A stretch of 64,000 nt of DNA from Marasmius tenuissimus (GCA_029532415.1 JAQOTA010000054.1:930001-994000), one strand, 5' to 3'; positions 47,721 through 59,132 are shown, counted from the first letter of the stretch. A program made the numbers and translations. The notes: generated by a model not told the origin, from the sequence alone.

Positions 47721-48904
47721 GGTTGGTGCTAGCGGAACAAGCTGCAAAAAGGTAGTTGAAGAGGAATGGAAAGGAATTCAGGAGGAATCCTCAGATTTGG
47801 ATATGGACTCTCAGATTCAGAGTTATCAGAGTCAGAGTCAGAGTCAAAGTCAGAGCCAGCGTTCCACCCTCTCAAGGAGAACCGAGGGCAGGAACACAAT
47901 CAGGTATTCACCCTCTTCTCCCCGATCTCCGTATGCAAACAACTGACGTATCTCCCTGTAGTCTTCACCCAGTGAGGATGAGGGTGCCTCTAATGCGGTA
48001 TGTCCTCTATCCAGTCGACTTTACCTATGATTGTGGGTGACTGATCACTTACACAGGTGATGAGGAGCAGTACTGATGATGGTACCAACGGTGTGAGCAA
48101 CACAGTCAGTCACAACACCGGCACCAATAGCAGAATAGACGGTGATGCCAACACCGTTAACGACAGCACCAATGGCAGCATCAACGGTTACGTCAAAGCC
48201 ACCAGTGCTGATAATAATACCGACACCCAAGCCGCTAGTGCCGATACTAATACCAATGCCCAAGCCACCAGCGCCAATGCTGACGTTGAGATGGTTGACA
48301 ACAATTCGGCCAACCCTGTGGACTTCATCAACAACAGCATAGCCAGCGCTGGTGCGGCTGTCACCTTCACCAACCCCGTCAACACTGACACGACTGTCAA
48401 CGCCCACAACAGCAACGACAACATCCATGATAACGACTATGGGGATGGGGTGAGCCTCTCGTGCGGCATTTGAACGACATGATGCTGACATTTTGTTTCT
48501 TCTACCAGGGTACCTTGGGGTCGAAACACCGCACGTGGAAGCATCCTTCCTTGACCACCTCTGTGGTTTCACAGCCACGTTTTTCCCAGAGAACCCGCAG
48601 CCAAACCACAGAGGTGCCTCCACTGCCTCTGCCTCCAACGGATATGCGTTCAGCGTGCCCAAAGTGTCAAAGTGCTGTCGTATCGCAGTCTTTGACGTCT
48701 GCAATTTGTGCTCCCAGGAACTCCAAGACAAACTCCAAGGCAGCTTCGTCAGGGTCAGAGATTCCCAGGGCGGCTTTGTCGGGGTCGGAGATTATTTGTT
48801 TACCGGCTCAGAAACGCAAGTGCACGGGCGACGAAGGCAACGAGGAGAAAGTATCGGGGCGAGATATTAGGCGGAGGAACATGTAGCCCGGTTTTCGAAT
48901 CACA

Positions 48905-49337
48905 TATACACTTGCCTTGAGCAATTTCTTGCCCATGTTCTTTGCTCAAGTTTGTACTTCCTTTTACTCATGTTCATACTCTCGGGTCTCTTTATCATTC
49001 GCTCAAGTCCATATTTTCCTTCACTCAAGTTCATTTTTCTCTTTGCTCAAGTCCATACTTTATGTTCGCTCAAGTCTGGCTTCTTCTCTCAAGGCTATTT
49101 ATTCCCTACACAATTTTCGCTGAAGTTCCCTACCTATATCAGTACAGAGTGAATCTCAAGTTGGTGTTTTTTCTGGTGTTTTTTCTGCTCAAGTTGCTCT
49201 CAAGATTTCCTCAAGTCATTCCTTCAGATATTTGTCAAGTTAATACTCAAGTTTTTTGAGGTCTACTACTTGAGCAGCATACTTGAGGGTGAAAACTTAA
49301 GGCAGAGGGCCTAAGGAGCCTCAAGGGCTTTGCCCCG
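48905..49337. repeat. Array of CTCAAG/CTTGAG hexamers (right island end)
   Basis: About fifteen exact hexamers within 430 bases, mostly CTCAAGT, mirroring the array at 15338-15680. The array ends in CCTCAAGGGCTTTGCCCC (about 49320-49337), which read inward (GGGGCAAAGCCCTTGAGG) looks like a transposon terminus. No matching left terminus was found. Confidence 0.5.
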
Positions 49338-50106
49338 ATTTTGAAGGGAAGGTGGCTGTTGTCAGCAATCACCAGATCTGACCTGGTGATGTGTCGCACT
49401 AAGCTTTCAGACAAGAGGGAACAAGGCAAAGATAAGAGAACTCTATACTGGTGAGGAATAAACCAGCTTAAGACTGGGGAATACATGCAGAGTATCTACT
49501 TCTTATATACTACTGAGAGGACTACGGCATGTGTCTACGGTGAGGTATGACATCAAGGTATGATATTGTGAAACAGTATCTGAAACAGGACCAACATGTG
49601 TCTACAGCATGTGGGTCCCTTCATGTATCTACCATGTGTCCATATGATAAGATATGAGTCATGTGAGGGATAAGATATAGATAAGATGGAAAAGGATAAG
49701 ATAGGGAGAAAAGATAAGATAGGAGGGAAATTCATGACAGCCGTGGAGTAGTGATAAACAACACTTGTCCAAAGTCCAACTCGCAAACTCGTTCAGGTCA
49801 GGCTTCAGGTTTCCTACCAAGCTGCAGGATTTTGCATTGGAAGGAGAGCGGTGACACTGGTGAAGAGGGTGTAGTATTGCTCGCTCTTCCTCAACGATAT
49901 GGGAAGACAATTGTTTCCTTTGGTTTGGATTGACTGTGTCCCTCGCAAATCAGCTCACTGCGTTTGTTGGGTTCTGTGCCCAGTTAGGTGTCAAGGCGCC
50001 GTTCACTGCTTTCTTGCCATAAGTTGGTGGCCAATTTGAGTGAGAAGAGGATTGGCAGAATCAGGGCTGAGTATTCCGTTTGGGCAAGATTGCTGTGACA
50101 TAACAA
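49338..50106. other. Intergenic, GATAAGATA-rich
   Basis: Bases about 49640-49730 contain repeated GATAAGATA-like units. No gene supported. Confidence 0.4.
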
Positions 50107-50360
50107 TAGGCACCTTGTGCAACACGGCCATGGCCAAAATTCCTGTTGCACAAAACGGCCATGGCTGTGAAATGACGTTGCACTCCACAAGCCCCACAAG
50201 CCGAGGAAGATTCCGATTTTTCAGCCATGGCCGAAAATTTACGGCCAAAGTGGGGCTTTTTGGAGCTTTTTGGTGGGGCAACTGCACAATGCCAAATCGC
50301 GGCCATGGCCGTTTTGCACAACAGGAATTTCAGCCATGGCCGTGCTGCACAAGGTGCCTA
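50107..50360. mobile_element. MITE with GGCCATGGCC palindromes (about 250 bp)
   Basis: Inverted ends GGCACCTTGTGCARCACGGCCATGG (about 60 bases of imperfect inverted repeat), flanked by TA on both sides (50107-50108, 50359-50360). The palindrome-like GCCATGGC occurs five times. TA target and size suggest a Tc1/mariner-derived MITE. Confidence 0.72.
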
Positions 50361-51290
50361 ATATTGCATGACTTGAACCTCATATGCACGACCACTCACA
50401 TCAGCAAAATACCCAAAAGAATAAAATGTGGTTACAACGAATTTGGGTTAATAAAATTGTACGATACAATATCAGTATATTTCAATAGTGTTATGCCTTG
50501 GTAGTACTCCCAGAATGCGTATACACGATATCAGAGACCTGTAACACCATCAGGATACTATCAAAACACAATTATAACATAGTCAAAACTCACCCAAAAC
50601 ACGTTAAAACCCCCACAAATCATAGCCGGGGTTGTGCCTCACCAAACTTGTTGCGACAAGTGAAAGGCTTTGTAACCGGTTTTGAGTCATTGCAAGGAGG
50701 TTCTGACTGGTTTTTGATAGTTTTAGCACAATTTTGGGCTATTGAACACTACTAATTGCTCAAAAGATGTCAAAAAGGTTATCTGCTATGACAATAATAA
50801 CTTACCCTCAGCCCGCCAATTGTTGAACGTTGAGATCAAGAACACAGACCTAGGTTTCTGTTGCCAAGCCACCAGCAGCTGCCAGCGCGCCAGATATGAG
50901 CGTGCGCTTGCGCTGGAAAATTGTCAAAGTCTCAAATATGTCCCTTGCTGTCCCGCACGTGAACATGTCACTACCTTTTGACTCTCAACCACCACGGTCG
51001 TCGTTAAACTCTCCTCATCCCTGTAACTGATGCTCAATAATTCTTAAATGAAGCCAAGGCGAGTGTCTAGTATATCAACTGGGACAATTTGATGGATTTA
51101 CGGCTCAGGTGCGTTGAAAATTCACCTTTTTCATTCATATACTGACAGTTTGCGTTGCAGTTTCAAAGTTAGCTGCTATCTGGGCTCGCTCAAGGTCTCT
51201 TGTAGTGGTCAGTGACGAATTTCATACATCCTTAACAACGTCATTATCTCAGACCCTCAACTGCCTTCAGTTGCTTCAACAATGACCGCA
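50361..51290. other. Intergenic, nothing recognised
   Basis: AT-rich noncoding sequence without features that could be assigned. Confidence 0.4.
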
Positions 51291-51755
51291 CGGACCACCC
51301 ACCGAATATATAAACCCAACATGATAAACTGGTCGACGGCCCCTCCTTTCCCTCCTTCCACCACCACCACTTCTCTCCTCTTCAGCTTCTCCGCGCTGCT
51401 CATTCGATCCCTCTCTCCTCCCTCTCTCTTCTCCTTATTGTGAGTCGGGCCCTTCGTTGTCCTTACTCTCGATACTGACCCTGCTTAGGACCATGGCACA
51501 TTACCTTACCGTGAACCTGCTAGGTAATTTTTCACTATCGCTGTTATCAATATGTAGTTGACCCAGTCCTTTCAGCAGCGTGCATTCATCACCCATACCC
51601 ACAAGTCCACTGTCACCTCCCTTGTTCATTATACAGTGAACACGCTTGCCAATTATTGGGGCGCATATATGCACCATAAAGTACAGTGTGTGTGCACCTT
51701 CACTCATAACATTGGGACACAAACTCACATCATAATTCTCAGCGATTCCTGACAT
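51291..51755 (+). other. Possible promoter and start of a small gene
   Basis: ATATATAAAC at about 51304-51314 is followed by a long pyrimidine-rich stretch (51340-51440), the usual layout of a fungal core promoter. A GTGAGT...TTAG intron-like segment precedes ATG 51494 (MAHYLTVNLL), then another possible intron and a short frame to about 51750. The protein is not recognisable and may be a remnant. Confidence 0.25.
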
Positions 51756-53789
51756 AGATGAAGGCCAGAGGCGGATGGGTCAGCCATGTTGCAGTCGAGA
51801 ACCTCCACTAACCGACACCTTGTGCGAGGTCATAGCTCCGGTACGTTTTTCAGCACTCACCTAGCTTGCCGAGGGTACAAATACTGACACTGTCAACACA
51901 CAGGACCTTGTTGTCGTTGTTTTGTTGAAGATGATATATGTATCGCCTCTCTGCACCCGTCATATCACGTAGCTCTGTGGCTTTCCTAGCCGCGTCCATG
52001 ATGTCGTACATACAATTCCAATATAATATTGTCTCTTTTCCTAATATGTGAAATTACGAGAAGCCCTGTACTGGGCATGCTAGCGCTACCTCTTCATCCC
52101 TACGACCCTTTCAACCCAATGAAACATCTACTAGGTTTCACAATCCCTATATCCTGTCACCTTTCCCGTGATCCGTTGGTCTCTCCACTACTCGCTGCTA
52201 TATGCTACACCCCCTGCTACTCGCCACTGTCCTCGTTATCCGGTAATCACCCCCAAAACTGGTTAAAACCCTCCAAAACCCGGTACAATCTTTGCAAGCC
52301 GTGACAACCTTCGGTCTCCGGTATCATCCTCAAAACTTGTTAAAAGGTACTCAAATTTGTTGTTTTCTACTGGTATCATGCTCACGAATTCTCGCTCTTT
52401 CTTTGGATTTCAGAAAAGTTTTAATACGGTTATATAGTCCGTTCCTGTTCATAACCAGGTACAGCGGGTTTTGTCCTACCTAACGGATATCGGGGATACT
52501 AATTACATTCTATTGATCCAGGTATTTTGCTGATGGCCAGTGGATATCAAGATGTTGATCCAAATGATATCCGGGCTAGTCTGGTGGGCGGCTTAAATTC
52601 GGGTTTGGTACTTTGAGGGGTCATATTGAGCCTTTTGATTAGATATACATTGCATATAACAATAACAAACATTTGGCGACTTACAATTCATGATTACTAG
52701 CAAACTGTTCTTGTTCGTATCCTCGAGCGATTCACCGATGCAAGGCTGGACCAGCTTCAGTAGAGAGGCTACAAATACAAGGGGTGTGAAAAGGTCTTGT
52801 TCCATAGTCTCTGATACTCTCAGGTACTAGTGCACACAGCATTCGACCCCATTCAACATTGTGCTTATCAGCTTGATCCGGGAGTCCTGGCGAGGATGTC
52901 GAAGTAGAGAACATACAACGAGACAGAACCGCTCGAGTTTAATTCAAGGAGTTTGCAAGCCGACAGAGTAGGGACCTCAATACCAAGTTGAAGATTTTTG
53001 TCGAATGAATCGGCGAAAGGTAGCCAGTAGCGATTTGTTGCGTTGGCACTAAGATGCTTGAACTAAATTGCTCCCTCAGGGCGGATTAGGCAAAAGAGGC
53101 TTGGGTTTCCTAAATGTATTAGCTATGAGATGAATGTGTTTGGAACCAATGTAGAAAGTATAGAAACAATGAGGGCGCACTTCTCAGAAAATCCACATCC
53201 CAACCAAATGTTCGCTTTTCCCCCGCATGCTCCTCTTTCCCCGGTTGTGATGATGTTACGGGACTGATAAGTGGTTGAAAGCAGACACAGCGGTCTCTGA
53301 GCTTTGAAATATGCTCCAGTCGAATTGACCACTTCTCTTTACTTGCCCATCGAAGAGCTGCATCGTTGAAGGTCGTGGTGACAGTGGAAGTGGAAGCTTG
53401 GCGGAGACTCGGACCGGAGGGACTCGTTGTCATCGCTGACCCATGTGAGGGTTCAATCAAGTCAAACCCAGCGCACAGACCTCCCCTCTTTCTTCCAACA
53501 AGACCTACCACCATATTCGGAATTCGAACACGACTACAAGAACGACGACCACTACCCAAATACCCCAAAGCCTTCACGAGCAAAAGCTGACTCGTGGCTC
53601 AACTTCAACTGTCTGATGACAGGACGAGAGGAGGCCCAGGCTTCCTATCTCCGGGCAAACTTTGTTGGGACTGGATGTAGCGATAGAAGGATGCTGGGCG
53701 GAGGAGATGAGCATGCTTGCATCCTCTCTTTGTCCTCTCTTTGTCCTTGCACAGGTTGATGACGACAACGGCGACACCACAGGAAACAC
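51756..53789. other. Intergenic, nothing recognised
   Basis: Short frames on both strands at 53119-53760 overlap each other and have no domain features. No gene supported. Confidence 0.35.
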
Positions 53790-54575
53790 CGCACGGTCGG
53801 CCTTGCTCTCTTTTCCACACTATGTATCCTCCTTGCTCATTTATTGGTGAGTACCTTCTCTTTTCATCTTCTGCTTCAAACTGATTCTCTTCCCATTGCA
53901 TAGGATACAACAAAGCCCTCTATAAATACCATAAGCATCCTTCCTCCAAGTCCATCCCCTTCCGCACCCTCTGAGCATTTATACACATCCACGTCGACGA
54001 CCTACCTACCAGAAGCCTATACCCTCTCCATAGCCGAAATCTTTCGAACCATGTCAGCCTTCCCCAGCATAACCCGCATCATCCAACCACCCCAATTCAT
54101 CGCATACACCATCCTCTATTTCGGCGGTGAAATTGAGCTCGGTGGGGGTGTGAACAGCGTGATGAATGGGCAGGTCAAAGTTGTCGGTGATGCTTCGGGT
54201 TGTAGGGAGGATTTAGTGGTGAGGCGGCATTTTGTGAGTGGGGAGACTGGGAATTCGGTTTTGAGGTGAGTTGTTTGTCTTTGGGGGATGGGTAGGCTAT
54301 TGATTCTACCGCACTAATTGGCGAGAGTGTTCAGATTGGGTATCAAGTCTGCATATGGGGTTTTGGTTAGTGCCCGACGCCCATCTTCTTTCACGGTCGA
54401 ATCTCTGACGCATATATAGAGCGCGTGGATGGCTATAATTCACGATGTGGATCGTGTTGGTATGTGACCTACTTTTCCTTGCTCGGGTCACGCTTGTCGC
54501 TCAACCTCAACTCTCGTCGTAGAACCATTTTGGTTGAGGGAATAGTATGATTTCAAGGCGGAGGAGGATCTTTGA
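53790..54575 (+). pseudogene. F-box protein pseudogene, 3' part (copy C)
   Basis: Homologous to the C-terminal exons of 7685-9744: intron ending near 53903, then GYNKALYK, FGGEIELGGGVNSVM, VSGETGN, and the final exons to TGA at 54573-54575, all with matching splice sites. The F-box itself is absent, a TGA follows FRTL near 53970 and a frameshift lies just after it. It precedes membrane gene C exactly as the intact gene precedes membrane gene B. Confidence 0.78.
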
Positions 54576-55047
54576 GTCAGTCGTTTATGTGAGTGGTGTA
54601 TCTTCAAAAGGGCCAACAGCGAATGCGAGGGAGCATCCGATATATGTACGATTCTACACACGAAATTCGTCGTGCATCATGTAGATGGCATATACTCGGG
54701 GAGTTGACTGTTATACGCTTTGCTCAAGATATAAGCGCGTCGCCGCAAATAGAAAGCGAGATTATGGGTTTTCCGCATGAGGTTTACAGTCGACTTTTGC
54801 TTGTTACACCAAAGTATCAATGAAGTATGATCTATCCAACCTTGGGCACATGTGCTGCCATTCCCGATTCAATTTACGTTTGTTGTCCTCTTTACGATCA
54901 TATCTCACTGAACCTGATGATTGCATCGACCCGTTACCCATCCTGATTGTGGTTGTTTTGTTTTACCGTGATTGTCGCTAGACAGTTTGCAGTGGACCGA
55001 GCCGAATAGGCTGATCGCAACTATGGGGAGGCTTGTTCAAGAATACT

Positions 55048-55054
55048 TATATAC
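55048..55054 (+). promoter_or_regulatory. TATA box of membrane gene C
   Basis: ACTTATATACA, in the same block and spacing (about 80 bases before the ATG) as upstream of membrane gene B. Confidence 0.5.
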
Positions 55055-55130
55055 AACCTTTCAAAGAAAACCAGTAAGGACATCTCTCACTTGCCTCCAA
55101 TTGCTCAGTGTCAACTCCAGCTCGCCAAAT

Positions 55131-56427
55131 ATGATCCTTCCTAGACTAGCCATGTAAGTTCCGCCAACTGAGTACGGAGCGATGAAATATACCTTTAATT
55201 ACCTTTGCAGAAGGCTCTCGTTGACCTTGTGGCTTGTTTTTCGTGGAGTGAAAGGTTTCAACATTCTCGGAATTACCCCTACTCCATTTGAGACAACACC
55301 TCACTCTGGATCGAAGGCCAACGTATCGTGGAGCAGAGACCCTTCCTTGGGTGACCCACGAGGATTCTCTTTCGCATGGTTGAGCATCAATTCAGCACCC
55401 TTCCGGTCACTGGGGATCAATCCCGTTGTGATCGAAAGCGATCGATTGGCGGGTGATGTGCAACTCATTTACCCTAGTCCGGGGTGCGTTCATATCTATG
55501 TTACAAGTGCATTGAAGATCCTCTAACCTTCCTTGGGAACATACAGGCAGTACAATATAGGCATCTTTGCGCAGTCATCCGGAAATGTCACGTGAGTGTG
55601 GCTACCAAACTGTTTGATCTCCATCGGCCGTCTGGCCACTGAGTACTGAGTATGTACAGTTCCGATACTCCTTCATTCATAAGCACTCAAACAATCAGAG
55701 TGGTGACGGCTGGTGGCACCTTGCTCTCGTCTGGGCACCTTGATACACCCACCTCCGTCAGTCCCACAAACAGTGAAGATTCAAATGCAGCACTTCCCTC
55801 GAGCACAGCGCCTGAAAGGCGAGGGATCCTTCTTCGTTTCCCTCTGTTAAACTTATAAAAACCAATTGATGTTTCAATTTTTTACATAGTCGGCCTTCCA
55901 GCACCCCAGAGACACCGTTGCCCGTAGTCACAATAGTTGTCAGTGCTATCGGTGGTCTCCTCATGCTTGGATCGATTACCTTTATTCTGCGATGCTATTT
56001 ACGGAAACGGCGTTCTGCAGTAGGGCGGCAAACATCCCCCCTAAATATCAACCCATTCCTTACGCAACCATCAGAGAAGGATGACATCCCATCGAAGTCT
56101 GATGATAGTTATACAGTTATACAGCAACGCTCCCAGCAACCTGAAGCTCATATTGTGGCTTACCAAGATTTTGATACCAAAACCGAGCCGCCACCATGGA
56201 TAGATTCCCTAGAGGATGCAGTAGGCACTGGCACTCTAGTAGTAGCGCAGAACGCTGTGGAGGGTCCCGTAAATGTCACCCTCGCTTCCAGGACAGAGAT
56301 GCGAGTGTTTACGACGGACGAGTTGGTTGTGGAGTTGAATCAGAGATTACAGGAGGAGGGGCGGTGGGATGTTGATGAATCGTTGCCAGGATATCCCGAG
56401 AGCAATCGTGGGAGATCTCACTCGTAG
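55131..56427 (+). CDS. Single-pass membrane protein (copy C), 345 aa
   Basis: Exons: join(55131..55153, 55211..55483, 55547..55591, 55660..55818, 55890..56427), same architecture as 10281-11574. Signal-like N-terminus, ectodomain with KANVSWSRDPS and GFSFAWLS, Ser/Thr stalk, transmembrane helix (about 178-202), RKRRS, and the tail ending EEGRWDVDESLPGYPESNRG. The donor of intron 4 is GC (AAAG/GCGAGG) where both paralogs have GT, so the gene either uses a GC-AG intron or is mis-spliced. All frames are otherwise open, which favours a working GC-AG intron. Function unknown. Confidence 0.7.
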
Positions 56428-56723
56428 TAAGAGCCCTTGTTCCGTTCATACGCGGTCTGGCTATCGAATGTTTGGATATTTCACTACGGACAATGAAATG
56501 ACAGTAGACCACCAGGATTAAGAGGTTCATTCAAGCATAAAAGTGAAGACTTAATAATGCTAAGGATGAGTTGCGCTAGTGTTCAAATAAACTGATGGTT
56601 TTACAGCTCAACCACGATCACTTGTTCAATCGACCAGCAGTAGCTTCGGAGCTAGGTACACATTGCGAACGCAATTTGAACAGACTCGAACCCCGGTCTC
56701 GGGTCAAGCGTTGATCAAGGCTA

Positions 56724-58056
56724 TTAGAGGGGTATCCCAGCAGAGATAGAGCTTCTACTGTCCATCAAGCTCGCCACGACATAGAAGTTGGCCACAAGAT
56801 CAATGCAATCCTCCATGTTGATGTCCATCGGGGTGCGTTCCTCGTACTGTCCATGCGGCAACGAGGCATTCTGTGAGCTGGGATTACTCTGGAAAGATTC
56901 GCCGGCCTCCATTTGTTCGAACTCGGGCTCAGTCTTCGAGTCTACCAGCATCGAGAATAGAGAAAATCTCATATTTATACGAGGAAGAGAACGGAATGCC
57001 CACCCTCATCATACTCCGCACAATCCTCAAAACAGCCACCCTGGGGTAGGGTTTCGAGGATCGGAAACCCCATTGACCGAGCGAGATCCGTCATCGTAGG
57101 ATTGAGCCCCTTGGCCAGTTGCCACTGCCGTACGAGGTCATAGGCTATGGCCGTCCAATGAGTGGTGAATTGGATTTGCGATCTACTGGCCCGATTATAG
57201 TGAAAACTTGGGATACCTAGCGCTATACGCTGCGCTTCGGGGATCTTTGAGTCTCCAGTCGGATCGAGCGACCAGTAGTATAGACCTTCAGCGGGTGCCC
57301 AAAGCCAACCAGCTACATCAGACATTGTGTCGGGTAGCTGGGGCGGTGAAAAAAATAACACTCAGGTGGATTGAATTGTGTGTCAAAACACCGGGGCCGG
57401 TCGAATGGGGCTTGAGTGTCGTCGATATCTCGATTGAGGCGGAGGGCTGTTGAATTGCTTCAGAGTAGCGCCAGAAGTTGGACGTGACTAGTGATTGAAA
57501 TAGACCGCTGCTGGTCTAGCGATCAAGTGCGTACTGACCTATTTTATTCAATTCGTATGGGGTTTTCCGTGTGACGAAAATCTTTGCCGGGGCAAATTCG
57601 TATGGCGGGCAAGTGACCGGTGACAAAAATGAAAATTCGTATGGAGTTTCCAAGCCACAAGCCAATATGAGAGGAGGAGTGAGGAGGAGGGCGACGGCTG
57701 TAGCTGCCACAGGTAGAAATCTGCGAAGAACACCTGATTTGGGCTAGAAAATCCTGGAAATGGTAATTTTCTCGCCTTTTTGAGCTTCCCAGAAATCTGT
57801 CACATACTGGGACAATTCGTATGACCCCCCTGTGACTGGGTGACCATACGAAAATATTTCGTATGCCCAGGGGCCTGTGACGTGTGATATACGAATTGAA
57901 TAAAATAGGTCAGTACCATAGCCCTCCCATTCTTCCCTCGGAATGTCCAAGGCGTTGATCTCGTGACAAATATGCATAAAGATTGAGCTGATTTCCGTAA
58001 CCGACGCTGAAGGTTCCTCCCAAGCCTACGCTCAAAGAGTCTGAGTTGTTGACCAT
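56724..58056 (-). pseudogene. 608-residue family pseudogene (copy C)
   Basis: The start is conserved (ATG 58056, GGTFSVGYGNQ), but an internal deletion fuses exon 1 almost directly to the IPREEWEGY part of exon 7, losing about half the gene. A MITE (57532-57915) then interrupts that junction. The last two exons remain (LYYWSLDPTGDS; DSKTEPEFEQMEAGESF), with a one-base deletion before the normal stop. Confidence 0.78.
57532..57915. mobile_element. MITE with 24-bp inverted repeats (about 380 bp)
   Basis: Ends CTGACCTATTTTATTCAATT / perfect inverted match, extending through CGTAT; TA on both sides (57532-57533 and 57914-57915; a GTAC palindrome includes it). ATTCGTATG or its complement recurs internally several times. 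No coding capacity. Comparison with 3721-3730 gives the empty site. Confidence 0.85.
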
Positions 58057-58614
58057 GAAACGAAAAGCAATTGGTGGTGGTGGTTACAGGTCAAGCTTCG
58101 AGTGCTGTACTGCTACGAGCGCTCTGCTGATCGTTCTATCCTAGTTGGATACGTTCAATTTGATGCAGTAGTCATGAGTTGCCTGTGGGAAGCAGTGAAC
58201 GGTACGGTTGAATGATTGTAGAATCCCAAAAATAAGACCTGTGCCGTTGACAAAGACCCAGGTCACGGCCTGCGCATCGATCAATGTGAATCTAAAGGCA
58301 AAGCTTGAGCAAGACGGTTGGTGTGAGAGCGTGGGAGACCCGCTGAAACCAGTCTCACCATCAATCAACCTCCCCTACAGCACATGGTCCGTACGTCCGA
58401 AACGTCGCCGCTTTCAATCTCCCTCTCACGCCGACGGTCTCGCGTTACGATGACTCCAAGGCCACTTCGAGTTACTTCCGGACGACTTAATACACACGCA
58501 GGTCAAGAGTTCAAGTGAGAAATTTGATTTCTGGACATGCTCTCGGCCTCTGTAGTAGAGCAATACGGAAGCTTAAGCGCTCATTCATCAGAACGAACGT
58601 TCCCGGCATATTAC
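58057..58614. other. Conserved 5' flank of copy C
   Basis: Bases 58141-58368 (minus) contain AQAVTWVFVNGTGLIFGILQ, similar to 5333-5524 upstream of copy A. It could be a relic of another gene of the block; not assigned. Confidence 0.3.
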
Positions 58615-59132
58615 TGTTGAACATGATGGATATCATGTGATACACTATTGACGTGTTGTTTACGCGTCACACTATTTATAGAGCTACGCCTCTAGAACAC
58701 TTGCGTCCTCATGCAAGTACTACGTCTCTGTCTACGTATCTTACTACGTACATCTAGTTTCATCATATATGACACTATAGACAGTCGCTATCCAATAGCA
58801 TAAGTAGAGCCTCCAATACATGAGGCAAACACAACTATGCTCACCAAGCATACTACCATTCATGGTAGAAGTACTTACACAGTACTAATGTCTTTTACGC
58901 CTTTAGGGCCGAATACCTACTTCTAGTAGTAGTTTCAGTTAGTGTAATACTCATTACATGTACCAGAAACTTATGTATAAAAGACTGGACGAAAGGCCTT
59001 AAGCCTTAGGACAATCTACTCGATTATCACCTCTTCTCAAGCATCTCAAGACTACAAGAACACTCTGTGTATTACCCATGTGAGGTTTACTTCGTTATAC
59101 CCACTGTGCACTTTAACTATGCTGGCTCATCA
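58615..59132 (+). repeat. 5' LTR of the right-hand Copia
   Basis: 518 bp, TG...CA, same length as the solo LTR at 38563-39080. The presumed upstream duplicate is ATTAC (58610-58614); it cannot be confirmed because the 3' end is missing. Confidence 0.88.

Larger units (their letters stand above)
43558..48886 (+). pseudogene. Large accessory gene Z of the island, split by three LTR insertions
   Basis: ATG 43558. Exon pieces traced: 43558..44010 joined to 45011..45121, then 45179..45181 joined to 45896..46066, then further exons to TAG at 48886. Removing the three LTR insertions (44011-45005, 45182-45890, 47356-47666) restores frame at each. Features in order: four 20-residue Ser/Thr/Gln-rich repeats (about 43670-43910); an acidic stretch; FSKAQKQILMSKYPHYAAAEGG, TAQRWKK and RWFENCRTKLR, which resemble a homeodomain-like helical region; a Glu run from GAGGAA repeats; a Ser-Gln run (SQSQSQSQSQ); an Asn/Asp/Thr-rich stretch; a Ser/Pro/Lys-rich end. 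TGA codons near 43690 and 47200 are both one step from CGA. Likely a nuclear protein of the transposon; function unknown. Confidence 0.55.

Noticed and set aside
49751..49933. A short frame with a YGKT segment resembling a helicase Walker motif.
   Set aside because: Only the GKT match is suggestive; surrounding sequence has no other helicase motif and the frame is short.
53119..53760. Overlapping frames on both strands that might be an additional gene before copy C.
   Set aside because: No start, domain or consistent splice pattern could be supported on either strand.
57516..57733. Minus-strand short frames near 57.6 kb.
   Set aside because: They fall inside the MITE and have no similarity to the surrounding gene family.
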